Positions 41,738 to 49,085 of a DNA stretch of 64,000 nt are shown piece by piece. This DNA comes from Oxalobacteraceae bacterium. GTDB taxonomy: Bacteria > Pseudomonadota > Gammaproteobacteria > Burkholderiales > Burkholderiaceae_D. Each line of letters starts with the position of its first letter. Position 1 is the first letter of the stretch. The notes under the pieces are model-generated. The model had not been told where the DNA came from, made no database searches, and was given only the letters and a program-made list of their open reading frames with translations. A program made the translations under genes and the position numbers. The stretch lies in assembly GCA_027490725.1 (NCBI GenBank), contig JAIXXN010000040.1, positions 62,001-126,000 of the forward strand. The letters are read 5' to 3'.

Positions 41738-41918
41738 CGCGCGCCCTCGGCGCGCGAGGCTGCCGCTGCGCGGCAGCAGTTGGGCGATTCGGGGCGGGAT
41801 GGCCCTGCAGGGCCATGCCCTTCGAATCTCACACGCAGGGTGCGTAGGCACCCTGCTCGCTTCCGCCAAGCAACAAAAAACCGCCTCTTGGGCGGTTATT
41901 TGTTGCTTGGCGGAAGCG
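41738..41918. ncRNA. Run of five perfect or near-perfect hairpins, tRNA-Ser-like end; possible structured RNA
   Basis: Successive stems are: CGCGCGCC/GGCGCGCG (41738-41756), GCTGCCGC/GCGGCAGC (41759-41777), an 18-base palindrome at 41799-41816 inside outer arms GATTCG/CGAATC (41786-41828), CAGGGTGC/GCACCCTG (41836-41855), and a long inverted repeat CGCTTCCGCCAAGCAACAA...TTGTTGCTTGGCGGAAGCG (41858-41918) with a CCGCC/GGCGG core. On the plus strand the T-loop-like TTCGAATCTCAC (41821-41832) and CGCTTCCGCCA (41858-41868) equal the T-arm and 3' acceptor of tRNA-Ser, split by the fourth hairpin. I infer a structured transcript or folded DNA site; expression is unknown. Confidence 0.45.
41880..41907 (-). 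terminator. Displaced terminator of the tRNA-Ser gene
   Basis: Read on the minus strand, the att copy CACCGCTTCCGCCA is followed by AGCAACAAATAACCGCC-CAAGA-GGCGGTTTTTTG. This has the order and spacing of a tRNA 3' end with its rho-independent terminator, now 12 kb away from the tRNA. Confidence 0.65.
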
Positions 41919-41921
41919 GTG
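41908..41921. repeat. Left attachment site of the genomic island
   Basis: TGGCGGAAGCGGTG, identical to the 3'-terminal 14 bases (including CCA) of tRNA-Ser at 54118-54131. It is the displaced tRNA end left when the island integrated. Confidence 0.8.
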
Positions 41922-42052
41922 TCTTTATAAACCACTGTCCGCAACGTTCCACACAAATCCAAAATAACATTTAAGTCACTGTTTTAAAAAGATTTTTCTA
42001 AAAAAACTTGTTCGACCCAATCCACTTTGATACACTTAGATCCATGCTTTAA

Positions 42053-42074
42053 ACATGGGTAGAAATGTGGGTAA
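42053..42074. repeat. Island-end repeat, left (ACATGGGTAGAA, GTGGGTAA)
   Basis: ACATGGGTAGAA (42053-42064) and GTGGGTAA (42067-42074) recur at the right end in the same orientation but reverse order (GTGGGTAA 54055-54062, ACATGGGTAGAA 54065-54076). The left copy contains the integrase start codon. They could be integrase arm-type binding sites. Confidence 0.5.
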
Positions 42075-43335
42075 GAGAAAGACTGAGCGTTTAACTGCCG
42101 TTGCAGTGAACGCGAAAAAAGAGCGTGGATACTATGCAGATGGAAATGGGCTGTATCTTCAAGTCGGGAAACCCTATGAAGAAAACGGGAAACTTCTAGC
42201 TGGAAGTAAATCTTGGGTCTTCCGCTACGCCTTAAACGGGAAAGCCCGCGAGATGGGGCTTGGGTCAATTTCAACCTATAGCCTCGCCTCAGCACGCGAA
42301 AAGGCTCGGCATTGCCGACAACTTCTTGACGATGGTTTAGACCCAATCGATCAACGCCAGAATGAGCGGGCAAAACAGAAGCATGCTGCGGCCCAGAAAC
42401 GGACCTTCAGTGAGTGCGCCCACGAATACCACAAGCTTCATGCTGACGGCTGGAAGAACCGCAAGCATGCTGATCAATGGGTCAACACCCTGCGCACTTA
42501 CGCTTACCCCATATTTGGCGAACGGGATGTGTCGGATATTTCTAAGGCTGATGTGCTGCGCGTTTTAGAACCCATCTGGGCCAAGAAACCTGAAACAGCG
42601 TCGCGAGTACGCCAACGCATAAGAGCAGTGCTTGATTGGGCTGCTGCGCGCGACTATCGCCACGGGCACGATCCTCACCTTTGGGACCAAATCAGTCGCT
42701 CACTTCCAAAAACAAAAGACATCAAGAAGGCTGGGCACTTCGCTGCGTGCCCTTATGCGCAAGTTAGCGCTGCACTTGCTTCGATTGCGTCAGCCAACGT
42801 CGGCAGCTCAGTCAAAGCCGCGCTTGAATTTATCGTCCTAACTGCGTCGAGGTCTGGCGAGGCGCGCGACGCAAAATGGTCAGAAATTGATTTGGACAAT
42901 AATCGCTGGACAATTCCTGGTGAACGCATGAAGGCCGGGAAAGAACATCGGGTTCCGCTGACGCCTCGCGTCATTGAAATCCTCAAATCGCAGCATGGAA
43001 AGCACGCGGAGCTAATATTCCCAAGCGACAAAGGCAGAGCATACAGCGACATGACCTTCACTATGGCGCTGCGGCGCTTAGGGCACACGTTCACTGTGCA
43101 TGGGTTCCGCTCGACTTTCAGGGATTGGAGCGCGGAACAAACCTCTTTCCCACGCGAGGTTTGCGAGGCAGCGCTCTCGCACACCTCCGGCAAGGACGCG
43201 ACTGAAGCAGCCTACTTCCGCAGCGACCTTTTTGAAAAGCGCCGCGAACTTATGACGCTTTGGTCATCCTACTGCGCCACACCGCAGTCACAGAAACTCC
43301 ATATCACCAATACTGAAAATCAAATTACAGATTGA
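42055..43335 (+). CDS. Tyrosine integrase, P4 type (DUF4102 N-terminus)
   Basis: 426 residues. N-terminal DUF4102 arm-binding domain (KKERGYYADGNGLYLQV), a core-binding SAM-like domain at about 115-200, and the catalytic domain with Arg266 (TASRSGE), His349 and Arg352 (HGFR), His376 (LSHTSG) and the nucleophile Tyr387 (AAYFRSD); all key residues are present. It would insert and excise the island at the tRNA-Ser 3' end. It faces into the island from the left att. The last 30 residues after SSYCA are polar and probably disordered. Confidence 0.95.
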   Translation: MGRNVGKRKTERLTAVAVNAKKERGYYADGNGLYLQVGKPYEENGKLLAGSKSWVFRYALNGKAREMGLGSISTYSLASAREKARHCRQLLDDGLDPIDQRQNERAKQKHAAAQKRTFSECAHEYHKLHADGWKNRKHADQWVNTLRTYAYPIFGERDVSDISKADVLRVLEPIWAKKPETASRVRQRIRAVLDWAAARDYRHGHDPHLWDQISRSLPKTKDIKKAGHFAACPYAQVSAALASIASANVGSSVKAALEFIVLTASRSGEARDAKWSEIDLDNNRWTIPGERMKAGKEHRVPLTPRVIEILKSQHGKHAELIFPSDKGRAYSDMTFTMALRRLGHTFTVHGFRSTFRDWSAEQTSFPREVCEAALSHTSGKDATEAAYFRSDLFEKRRELMTLWSSYCATPQSQKLHITNTENQITD

Positions 43336-43682
43336 AAATCAAACAACTGATGAACGTATTCGCTGCTGGGACCGCTACCAGCGAGGGCGAAAAATTTGAT
43401 CTTTTCTATACGCGAAAAATTTTTGACGGGCTGACCGATAGAGATGAACGAAGCGGGGGGGCTTTGGCCCTCCCCCCCTCCAGTAAAGGGCACTAACCCG
43501 TACTGACAGCCGCCAATACAGCGATTCTTGGGGCGGGCGGATTGTTTGCATCCGCGCTGACTGTGGGGATATGCGGATGCTTACAGAAGTAACGCTCAGT
43601 CCATTTTACCCAACCCGTTCAAAGTTATGTTATTTGCAATTAAATGTGCGATAATTGGTCTCTTTTTCTTGGGATTCAAATT
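43336..43682. other. 347-base gap in the island
   Basis: It holds a G7/C7 hairpin (43455-43478), a possible terminator for the integrase, and an 8-base inverted repeat GCATCCGC/GCGGATGC (43548-43580). I see no gene. Confidence 0.4.
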
Positions 43683-44342
43683 ATGCGTAAGTCATGGAAA
43701 GCACTCCTACTGGCAACTGCTGTTATTGCACTCAGTGCCACCAGCGCATTCGCTACACCTGTCACGTATCAATTTAGTGGTCGCCTGACCGATATCCGCA
43801 ACAGCGGCGCCGGATTTAACTTTGGTGAGCTTTTCACCGCAAAATTTACCTATGACGACAGCCCCACGGTCGGTGCGCTTATTGAACCGGGCCGTATGGT
43901 GTTTTCCAGTGGTCCGCTTGTAGTGCAAGCAGGCAATAGCACATTGGCAGGCACGGCCACCTCTGAACTACAAATATTCAATGACTGGACCAACAACTAT
44001 AGTGGCTACCACAACGCCGATGGGGTTTTCGTCAGCAGCTACGCCCATGACGCCTATGGCTTTACCCTTCTGCAGTTCGACTTATGGGATAACTATAACG
44101 GCAGAAAACTGAACTCGTTGGACCTACCTACGCAAGCGCAACTAGTCGATCTCGCCAGCAATGGGCGTATCTTCATTCGTCGCTTCGACAACGGCATAGA
44201 AACTGGCATGGCAGGCGGCTATTTCAGCGGTTTTTCGCCAGTCAGTTCCGTACCTGAGCCAATTCAGGCTTGGATGTTAATCGTCGGCCTATTGGTCACG
44301 TTTGTGCTGCGACGCTCGCAGAAATCAGGGGCTAAGCACTAA
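43683..44342 (+). CDS. PEP-CTERM protein (island cargo)
   Basis: 219 residues from ATG 43683. Signal peptide to about residue 25 (SATSAFAT), a beta-rich domain VTYQFSGRLTDIRNSGAGFNFGELFTAKFTYD typical of exported PEP-CTERM proteins, and a C-terminal tag VPEPIQAWMLIVGLLVTFVLRR. The tag has the usual PEP, hydrophobic stretch and Arg cluster, but with Gln-Ala-Trp instead of the common small residues. It would be anchored by the host exosortase. Finding it inside the island means surface-protein genes are being moved here. The frame is open 39 bases upstream. Confidence 0.82.
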   Translation: MRKSWKALLLATAVIALSATSAFATPVTYQFSGRLTDIRNSGAGFNFGELFTAKFTYDDSPTVGALIEPGRMVFSSGPLVVQAGNSTLAGTATSELQIFNDWTNNYSGYHNADGVFVSSYAHDAYGFTLLQFDLWDNYNGRKLNSLDLPTQAQLVDLASNGRIFIRRFDNGIETGMAGGYFSGFSPVSSVPEPIQAWMLIVGLLVTFVLRRSQKSGAKH

Positions 44343-44562
44343 CTTCACCGTACAGAGGCATGAGTGATTTAATGAAACACTCATCCGCATGATTTTCCGC
44401 CTGTGCCACCTCTGCTCGTAGCACATCCGAGATTACTAATCTAGGTATCGCGGATTGTGGATTCATGCGCGTTAGCTGGCGAAATGTGCAAATTTCCGTG
44501 TAAAACTGATGGGGAAATCTGATTGGCTTGTCTTGGGGGGCGCTCGCAGCATAGGCTGACAT
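44332..44562 (-). CDS. Small unknown protein, doubtful
   Basis: A 76-codon frame from ATG 44562, reading MSAYAASAPQDKPIRFPHQF and ending MPLYGEVSA. The composition is protein-like and it fills an otherwise gene-free 319-base stretch, but there is no clear ribosome binding site. Its stop overlaps the end of the PEP-CTERM gene by 11 bases. No family recognised. Confidence 0.35.
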   Translation of the reverse strand: MSAYAASAPQDKPIRFPHQFYTEICTFRQLTRMNPQSAIPRLVISDVLRAEVAQAENHADECFIKSLMPLYGEVSA

Positions 44563-44626
44563 CACCGACGTATGTGACAAAGTGTGAATTTTACTATTTA
44601 GCAAGAATGCTAGTCTGAGGCGCTTA

Positions 44627-44656
44627 GACGGAGTCCGGCCAGCAACGGACCTTCAA
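44627..44656. repeat. Cassette-junction motif, copy A
   Basis: GACGGAGTCCGGCCAGCAAC plus GGACCTTCAA. It lies just before the start of the 44662 gene. Related copies lie at 45132, 45607 and 45938. Confidence 0.65.
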
Positions 44657-44661
44657 GAATT

Positions 44662-45132
44662 ATGCGTAAATTTATATTTTCAGTACTTATCCTTATAACT
44701 ATGTCAGCCATAGCAGGTGATTTTTTTCCGCCGGATTACAAGAACTTTCCCTACAAGGAGGGGGATTTATTAATAAGCAAACGGAAAGAAGGCAAGTTTG
44801 CCGTGAACAAGATTCTGAGGGTAGATCGATTTGAGTTCAAAAAAGGTGCAATCATTAATATTCAGGGGAAGCAGTTCATTGCGACAGACGACGATTACTT
44901 GTTAGTTGTCAGTGCATCCTATGGTGCTGATGAATTCAGCTCCTTCGAACAAGCACGAGACGCTGCAATTAAGGGGAGGTGGTCGGTTAAGCTGGGGCAT
45001 GTACCAAATCGCCCGCCTGGAGCTGCCGCCGGCCAAACCTATGTTGGACATACTCCAGTTCTCAAGTCAGAGCTAAACGGCTACGATATCTGGAAAGCTG
45101 CGTTCGAAAGAGGTGAGGCAGGCGTCTTCTAG
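44662..45132 (+). CDS. Unknown secreted small protein
   Basis: 156 residues with a probable signal peptide (MRKFIFSVLILITMSAIAG, cleavage near residue 19) and a mature part rich in Lys and aromatic residues (YKEGDLLISKRKEGKFAVNKILRVDRF). No family recognised. First of three or four small genes in a row on the plus strand, each flanked by the same short junction motif. Base composition is AT-richer than the chromosome. ATG 44662 follows the motif by 6 bases, so the motif could include its ribosome binding site. Confidence 0.7.
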   Translation: MRKFIFSVLILITMSAIAGDFFPPDYKNFPYKEGDLLISKRKEGKFAVNKILRVDRFEFKKGAIINIQGKQFIATDDDYLLVVSASYGADEFSSFEQARDAAIKGRWSVKLGHVPNRPPGAAAGQTYVGHTPVLKSELNGYDIWKAAFERGEAGVF

Positions 45133-45162
45133 GGCCGAGTTCGGCCAAAAGCAGACCGACGG
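45132..45162. repeat. Cassette-junction motif, copy B
   Basis: GGGCCGAGTTCGGCCAAAAG followed by CAGACCGACGG. It begins on the stop codon of the 44662 gene. Confidence 0.65.
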
Positions 45163-45176
45163 CTATCAATAGCATA

Positions 45177-45608
45177 ATGACGATGGATATCCTTGAATTT
45201 CCTCCCCACTTTCCACCAACTGACAAATGGAAGAAATTTTTCATCGGTGTTCGATGGTTGGGGCCGGACCTGTCATTTTTTAAAACGCTAAAAGCACTTC
45301 AGGCGAACCGAACCGCAGCTGATATGTCTCAGTGGGGAGGTGGTGAGCGTCAGCTTTTGGCAGAAAAAATATCCCAGATATTGCACGAGCAGCTTGGTTG
45401 GCGTTCTGCCTTGTTCATTCCCCAGGATGTCGCGATGGTTGCCTTTCATGGTCCTCGCTTTGACTTCAGTGACCCTGATGCCGCCTTTGATGATATTGTT
45501 GAAATGCTAGAGCGAGACTACTCGTTGAGTCCCTCAGGTTCATTTTGGGAATCTATGGGGGATGCGACACTTGGGCAGCTGGTAGATGGCTTGCTTACAC
45601 TTCGGTGA
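45177..45608 (+). CDS. Unknown small cytoplasmic protein
   Basis: 143 residues, no signal peptide. N-terminus MTMDILEFPPHFPPTDKWKK, mid-part WGGGERQLLAEKISQILHEQLGWRSALFIPQDVAMVAFHGPRFDFSDPDAAFDDI. The size and acidic, aromatic character resemble immunity-type or SMI1-like small proteins, but no family is recognised. ATG 45177 or 45183; no strong ribosome binding site. Member of the small-gene array. Confidence 0.7.
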   Translation: MTMDILEFPPHFPPTDKWKKFFIGVRWLGPDLSFFKTLKALQANRTAADMSQWGGGERQLLAEKISQILHEQLGWRSALFIPQDVAMVAFHGPRFDFSDPDAAFDDIVEMLERDYSLSPSGSFWESMGDATLGQLVDGLLTLR

Positions 45609-45637
45609 CGGAGTTCGGCCATTTGCAGACCTTCGAA
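45607..45637. repeat. Cassette-junction motif, copy C
   Basis: GACGGAGTTCGGCCATTTGC followed by AGACCTTCGAA. It begins inside the stop codon of the 45177 gene. It is the closest match to copy A. Confidence 0.65.
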
Positions 45638-45659
45638 ATAGCACGAAAGCGGAATTGGG

Positions 45660-45965
45660 ATGAGTGATATAAGAACGTACGAGACGTTCGATGATGCAAA
45701 GCTTTTGGCTCAGGACATACTCTCCAAATCGCTTGATGCGAACATGGGTTGCGCACTGATTGCATCTATCGCTGTGAAGCTTCGTCATCCTGAGTCACTG
45801 GAATTATTTTCCTCCTTAGCTCATGACCAATCTGGGCATGACCAGGTTGGAATCTCGACCGCCGACTGCGTAGATGATATTTTCGAGGCTTGCCACGTAT
45901 TGTTAGGCAGTTCAACCAATGCACGCCATTGTGTATCTAGCGGCCTGTACCGGACCTTCGATTAG
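45660..45965 (+). CDS. Unknown small protein
   Basis: 101 residues, no signal peptide: MSDIRTYETFDDAKLLAQDILSKS..., with two Asp/Cys patches (ADCVDDIFEACHVLL). No family recognised. Its last residues (SGLYRTFD) are encoded by junction motif copy D, so the gene ends inside the motif. It overlaps nothing else on this strand. Confidence 0.6.
   Translation: MSDIRTYETFDDAKLLAQDILSKSLDANMGCALIASIAVKLRHPESLELFSSLAHDQSGHDQVGISTADCVDDIFEACHVLLGSSTNARHCVSSGLYRTFD
45938..45962. repeat. Cassette-junction motif, copy D (degenerate)
   Basis: CTAGCGGCCTGTACC followed by GGACCTTCGA. Only the CGGCC-N6-GGACCTTCGA core is shared with the other copies. Confidence 0.45.
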
Positions 45966-45981
45966 ACATGAACGCACTTTT

Positions 45982-46446
45982 ATGAGTTTTGAATCTGAAA
46001 TCCAAAGTTGCAAATGGCTGTTTATGAACAGCATAAGCGAACCGTCCGATAACGAATTGCGCTTGCAAATTTTTGAAGCCGTCACGCTACCGGCATCTCC
46101 TGATACATTTCGACCCTTGAATGAAGCACTGGACTTGAACTTACCTTTTGGAAGTCCAATTGAGCATGTGACGGGGTGCAGGATATTCACCTTACATTGG
46201 CCTAGCTACGTAGCCTATTCGGTTCGGAACGAAAGCTATACAACCGTGGATAATTACGAGATATTTGAAGGGCGAAATTTCGTAAAATATTCGAAGTCAA
46301 GATACCTTGATTTTGTTAGAGATGCGACTTTTGCTGATGATAACTTTCCCGGGCCCATGACTCACTGGGGAATTTTTTGCCTCAACCATATTATTGACAT
46401 TGTGTCTTGTCACCACCCAGAAGTAGGCATTTCAGAAAAAAAATAG
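45982..46446 (+). CDS. Unknown small protein
   Basis: 154 residues from ATG 45982, no signal peptide; MSFESEIQSCKWLFMNSISEPSDN... with many aromatic residues (FTLHWPSYVAYSV, DNYEIFEGRNFVKYSKSRYL). The style is that of immunity-like or bacteriocin-protection proteins, but I cannot name a family. Last gene of the array; a 3' hairpin GGGCGACAG/CTGTCGCCC lies at 46514-46535. Confidence 0.65.
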   Translation: MSFESEIQSCKWLFMNSISEPSDNELRLQIFEAVTLPASPDTFRPLNEALDLNLPFGSPIEHVTGCRIFTLHWPSYVAYSVRNESYTTVDNYEIFEGRNFVKYSKSRYLDFVRDATFADDNFPGPMTHWGIFCLNHIIDIVSCHHPEVGISEKK

Positions 46447-46534
46447 GCCACCACTAGGGAGTCCTACCGGCGGCTTTCGGGCGAATTTCATATTAACGCG
46501 AAGGTCCGAGATGGGGCGACAGCCGCCTGTCGCC

Positions 46535-47104
46535 CTATTCGGCCGGTTTAACAACAGCCAGCACAGTGGATCTGGACACGTTATAGCGCCGCGCCAATGC
46601 GCTTACGCTTTCTTTGCGTTGATACGCAGCGATCATCGCTTCGCGCTGTGCTGGCGTCGTTTTAGTCGGTCTGCCTAGGGTCTTACCTTCTGCTTTGGCC
46701 CTCGCCAATCCAGCTTGTGTACGCTCCACTATCAGGTCGCGCTCCATCTCAGCAACGGCAGCCAGCATTGCCAGCATCAGCTTACCTGCTGGCGAAGTCA
46801 GATCCAGCTTGCCGAGCTGTAGCACCACCACTTCGACCTGTAGAGTACCAAGATGTTTAATAGTTGCCAATACATCGGGTGCATCGCGCCCTAGGCGATC
46901 CAGCTTCGATACGACCAACGTATCCTTCGCACGCAGCTTGCCCAGCAGAATGCCGAACTGCTTGCGCTGTGCTGCGTGCGCCTTGCCGCTTACAGTATCG
47001 GCATACCAGTATTCGATCTTGTATCCAGCCTGCTCAATTTCATGCCGCTGGTTCTCTGCGGTCTGCTCTACCGTTGAGACCCGCCCATACCCGAAGATCG
47101 CCAT
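46535..47104 (-). CDS. Serine recombinase (resolvase/invertase)
   Basis: 189 residues. The resolvase N-terminal domain has GYGRVST with catalytic Ser10 in place, the KLDRLGRD loop, and the long E-helix MLAMLAAVAEMERDLIVERTQAGLARAKAEG. A C-terminal Hin-type helix-turn-helix follows (ESVSALARRYNVSRSTV). It is of the Tn3-resolvase/DNA-invertase size. It may serve dimer resolution or inversion in the island, or be a remnant of a transposon. No inverted sites are obvious near it. Start ATG 47104. Confidence 0.92.
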   Translation of the reverse strand: MAIFGYGRVSTVEQTAENQRHEIEQAGYKIEYWYADTVSGKAHAAQRKQFGILLGKLRAKDTLVVSKLDRLGRDAPDVLATIKHLGTLQVEVVVLQLGKLDLTSPAGKLMLAMLAAVAEMERDLIVERTQAGLARAKAEGKTLGRPTKTTPAQREAMIAAYQRKESVSALARRYNVSRSTVLAVVKPAE

Positions 47105-47286
47105 ACAGTACCCCTGTTGCGTTGGAAAACGGTATAAATATAAATCAACATGTAGATATATGCAAAGGCTATTTTATCAACATCTATAAACAGGCATGAA
47201 CCATGGTGTTAGAAAACGGTCGTTTTTCTACATTGTCTTGCTGATTGAACCCTGTTACAACATAGTAACCAACATGGAGAAAATAA

Positions 47287-49041
47287 ATGATTGACCCAAC
47301 TCAAGCTATTGCATTTTCATTGGCGAGTACCTCCGGTGCATATGCTCTATTGGTGGGGTCAGGAATTTCTCGTTCGGCTGGAATCCCGACTGGCTGGGAT
47401 ATAACACTCGAACTGGTCAAAAAACTAGCTCTGCTGAATGGCCACACGCCAGCGAAGCCCGAGGATTGGTACCGGGAAACTTATAAGAAGGCTCCAGATT
47501 ACGCTGAACTCCTTGAACTTGTTACACAGACCCCTACAGAACGCCAGCAACTTTTGCGGTCTTATTGGGAGGCAAGCGATGCGGAAAGGGAGCGTGGGCT
47601 AAAACAGCCGACCACCGCTCACAGGCGAATTGCGGATTTGGTCTCCCTTGGCACAATTAAAGTGATAATTACTACAAATTTCGATAGGCTCTTAGAAACT
47701 GCCCTAGCTGACGTAGGTATCGTGCCGACTGTAATTAGTACTGTTGATCAAATCAAAGGCGCCATGCCTTTAATTCATTGCAAGTGTTGTGTTATCAAAG
47801 TGCATGGTGACTATCTCGACACAAGAATCCGCAATACTCCAGCCGAATTGGAAAAGTATGAGCCGGAACTCGATAGACTTCTTGACCGTGTGTTTGACGA
47901 ATTTGGACTGATTTCATGCGGGTGGTCTGCCGACTGGGATGTAGCGCTCAGTGCAGCGATAGACAGGGCGCCGTCACGGCGATTTGCGATGTATTGGGCG
48001 ACGAGAGGTACTGTAGGTGATAGAGGACAGGCACTTATTGCAGCTAGGGCGGGAACAGTCGTTCCTATTAAAAACGCTGATCAGTTTTTCGAAGAGGTAT
48101 ACGCATCCGTAAAGGCATTACACGAATTTGCAAAGCCACATCCTATTTCCAAGGAAATAGCGTTGGCAAACTTAAAACAATACGTTGCATCATCAAATTA
48201 TGCTGTGCAACTTGAAGATCTCGTACTGGGCGAGGCGGAGAAGGCAGAGCGAGTCGTTCGCGATTATGCTTTCCCGATGAAGGGTGGGCCAACCCCGGAT
48301 GCCGATAGTTTCACAAAGCGAATTCATGCATATGCGGCAGCGACTGAAACTATCACAGCTATGGCGGCAATAGGTGGCTACTGGGCGACGCCTAACCACA
48401 AGACATTGTGGCGACGCGCACTTGAAATAGTATATATCGCGCCTGATGACAATGGTTCATATCATGCTTGGGTAGGAGCGGCTCACTATCCAGCAATGAT
48501 CCTATTTTATTCCGTGGGAGTGGCAGCGGTATCTGCTGAGAATTACGCGCTGCTTGCTGAACTTTTTTCGGCCGAGGCCGAGCGTGCAAACCGTACGCTT
48601 ACCGCAGTTGAAGTTCTTCCGCCTATTTGTGCGTTCGAAGACAATCACGGCCCTACTCAATTTTTGAATGGGTACCTGAAGCGAAGGTTAGCGATGAACG
48701 AATACCTTCGTGATCAATTACGCGCCTTATTCAAGCGTATTCATCCACAAGACAAAGCATACAACCGGGCATTCGATAAATTTGAAATGCTGGTGTCCCT
48801 CGCGTTCTTGTGGCGCGCTAAGCGCACCGAAGCAAATTTTTGGACTCCGCCGGGGTTGTGGTTTATGCACGATGAGAACCGTAATTCAATACATGCTGAC
48901 ATAGCAAAATCGCTCAGCGAAGAAAAAGAGAATTCACCATATGCGAGTGGGATATTTTCCGATGATTGGGCGGATGCGAGCAACCGCTTAGTGCTACTAA
49001 AAGAGCAGGCGCCAACTCGCTTTGGTGGATTATTTTTCTGA
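47287..49041 (+). CDS. SIR2-domain protein, candidate anti-phage NADase
   Basis: 584 residues. The N-terminal SIR2-like domain (about 1-250) shows the NAD-binding GSGISRSAGIP at 24-34, ITTNFDRLLE at 128-137 and KVHGDY at 171-176 with the histidine used in NAD cleavage. The remaining 330 residues are alpha-rich and unlike any domain I can name. SIR2 domains of this class in bacteria are mostly abortive-infection effectors that deplete NAD after phage sensing (Thoeris ThsA, DSR1/2, SIR2-HerA). The gene stands alone in an island, with no partner gene of known type on the same strand, which fits a single-gene system. Ribosome binding site GGAG lies 8 bases before ATG 47287. Codon use is AT-rich. 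Confidence 0.8.
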   Translation: MIDPTQAIAFSLASTSGAYALLVGSGISRSAGIPTGWDITLELVKKLALLNGHTPAKPEDWYRETYKKAPDYAELLELVTQTPTERQQLLRSYWEASDAERERGLKQPTTAHRRIADLVSLGTIKVIITTNFDRLLETALADVGIVPTVISTVDQIKGAMPLIHCKCCVIKVHGDYLDTRIRNTPAELEKYEPELDRLLDRVFDEFGLISCGWSADWDVALSAAIDRAPSRRFAMYWATRGTVGDRGQALIAARAGTVVPIKNADQFFEEVYASVKALHEFAKPHPISKEIALANLKQYVASSNYAVQLEDLVLGEAEKAERVVRDYAFPMKGGPTPDADSFTKRIHAYAAATETITAMAAIGGYWATPNHKTLWRRALEIVYIAPDDNGSYHAWVGAAHYPAMILFYSVGVAAVSAENYALLAELFSAEAERANRTLTAVEVLPPICAFEDNHGPTQFLNGYLKRRLAMNEYLRDQLRALFKRIHPQDKAYNRAFDKFEMLVSLAFLWRAKRTEANFWTPPGLWFMHDENRNSIHADIAKSLSEEKENSPYASGIFSDDWADASNRLVLLKEQAPTRFGGLFF

Positions 49042-49085
49042 TTAACAACCTGAACAATATTCGTAAAATCTCCACATACGTCACT

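Noticed and set aside
41726..41962. 78-codon minus-strand frame
   Set aside because: It spans the hairpin cluster and the att site; its sequence is a by-product of the palindromes.
44627..46446. Integron gene-cassette array
   Set aside because: The junction motifs lack paired RYYYAAC/GTTRRRY ends and there is no integron integrase; kept as an unnamed motif instead.
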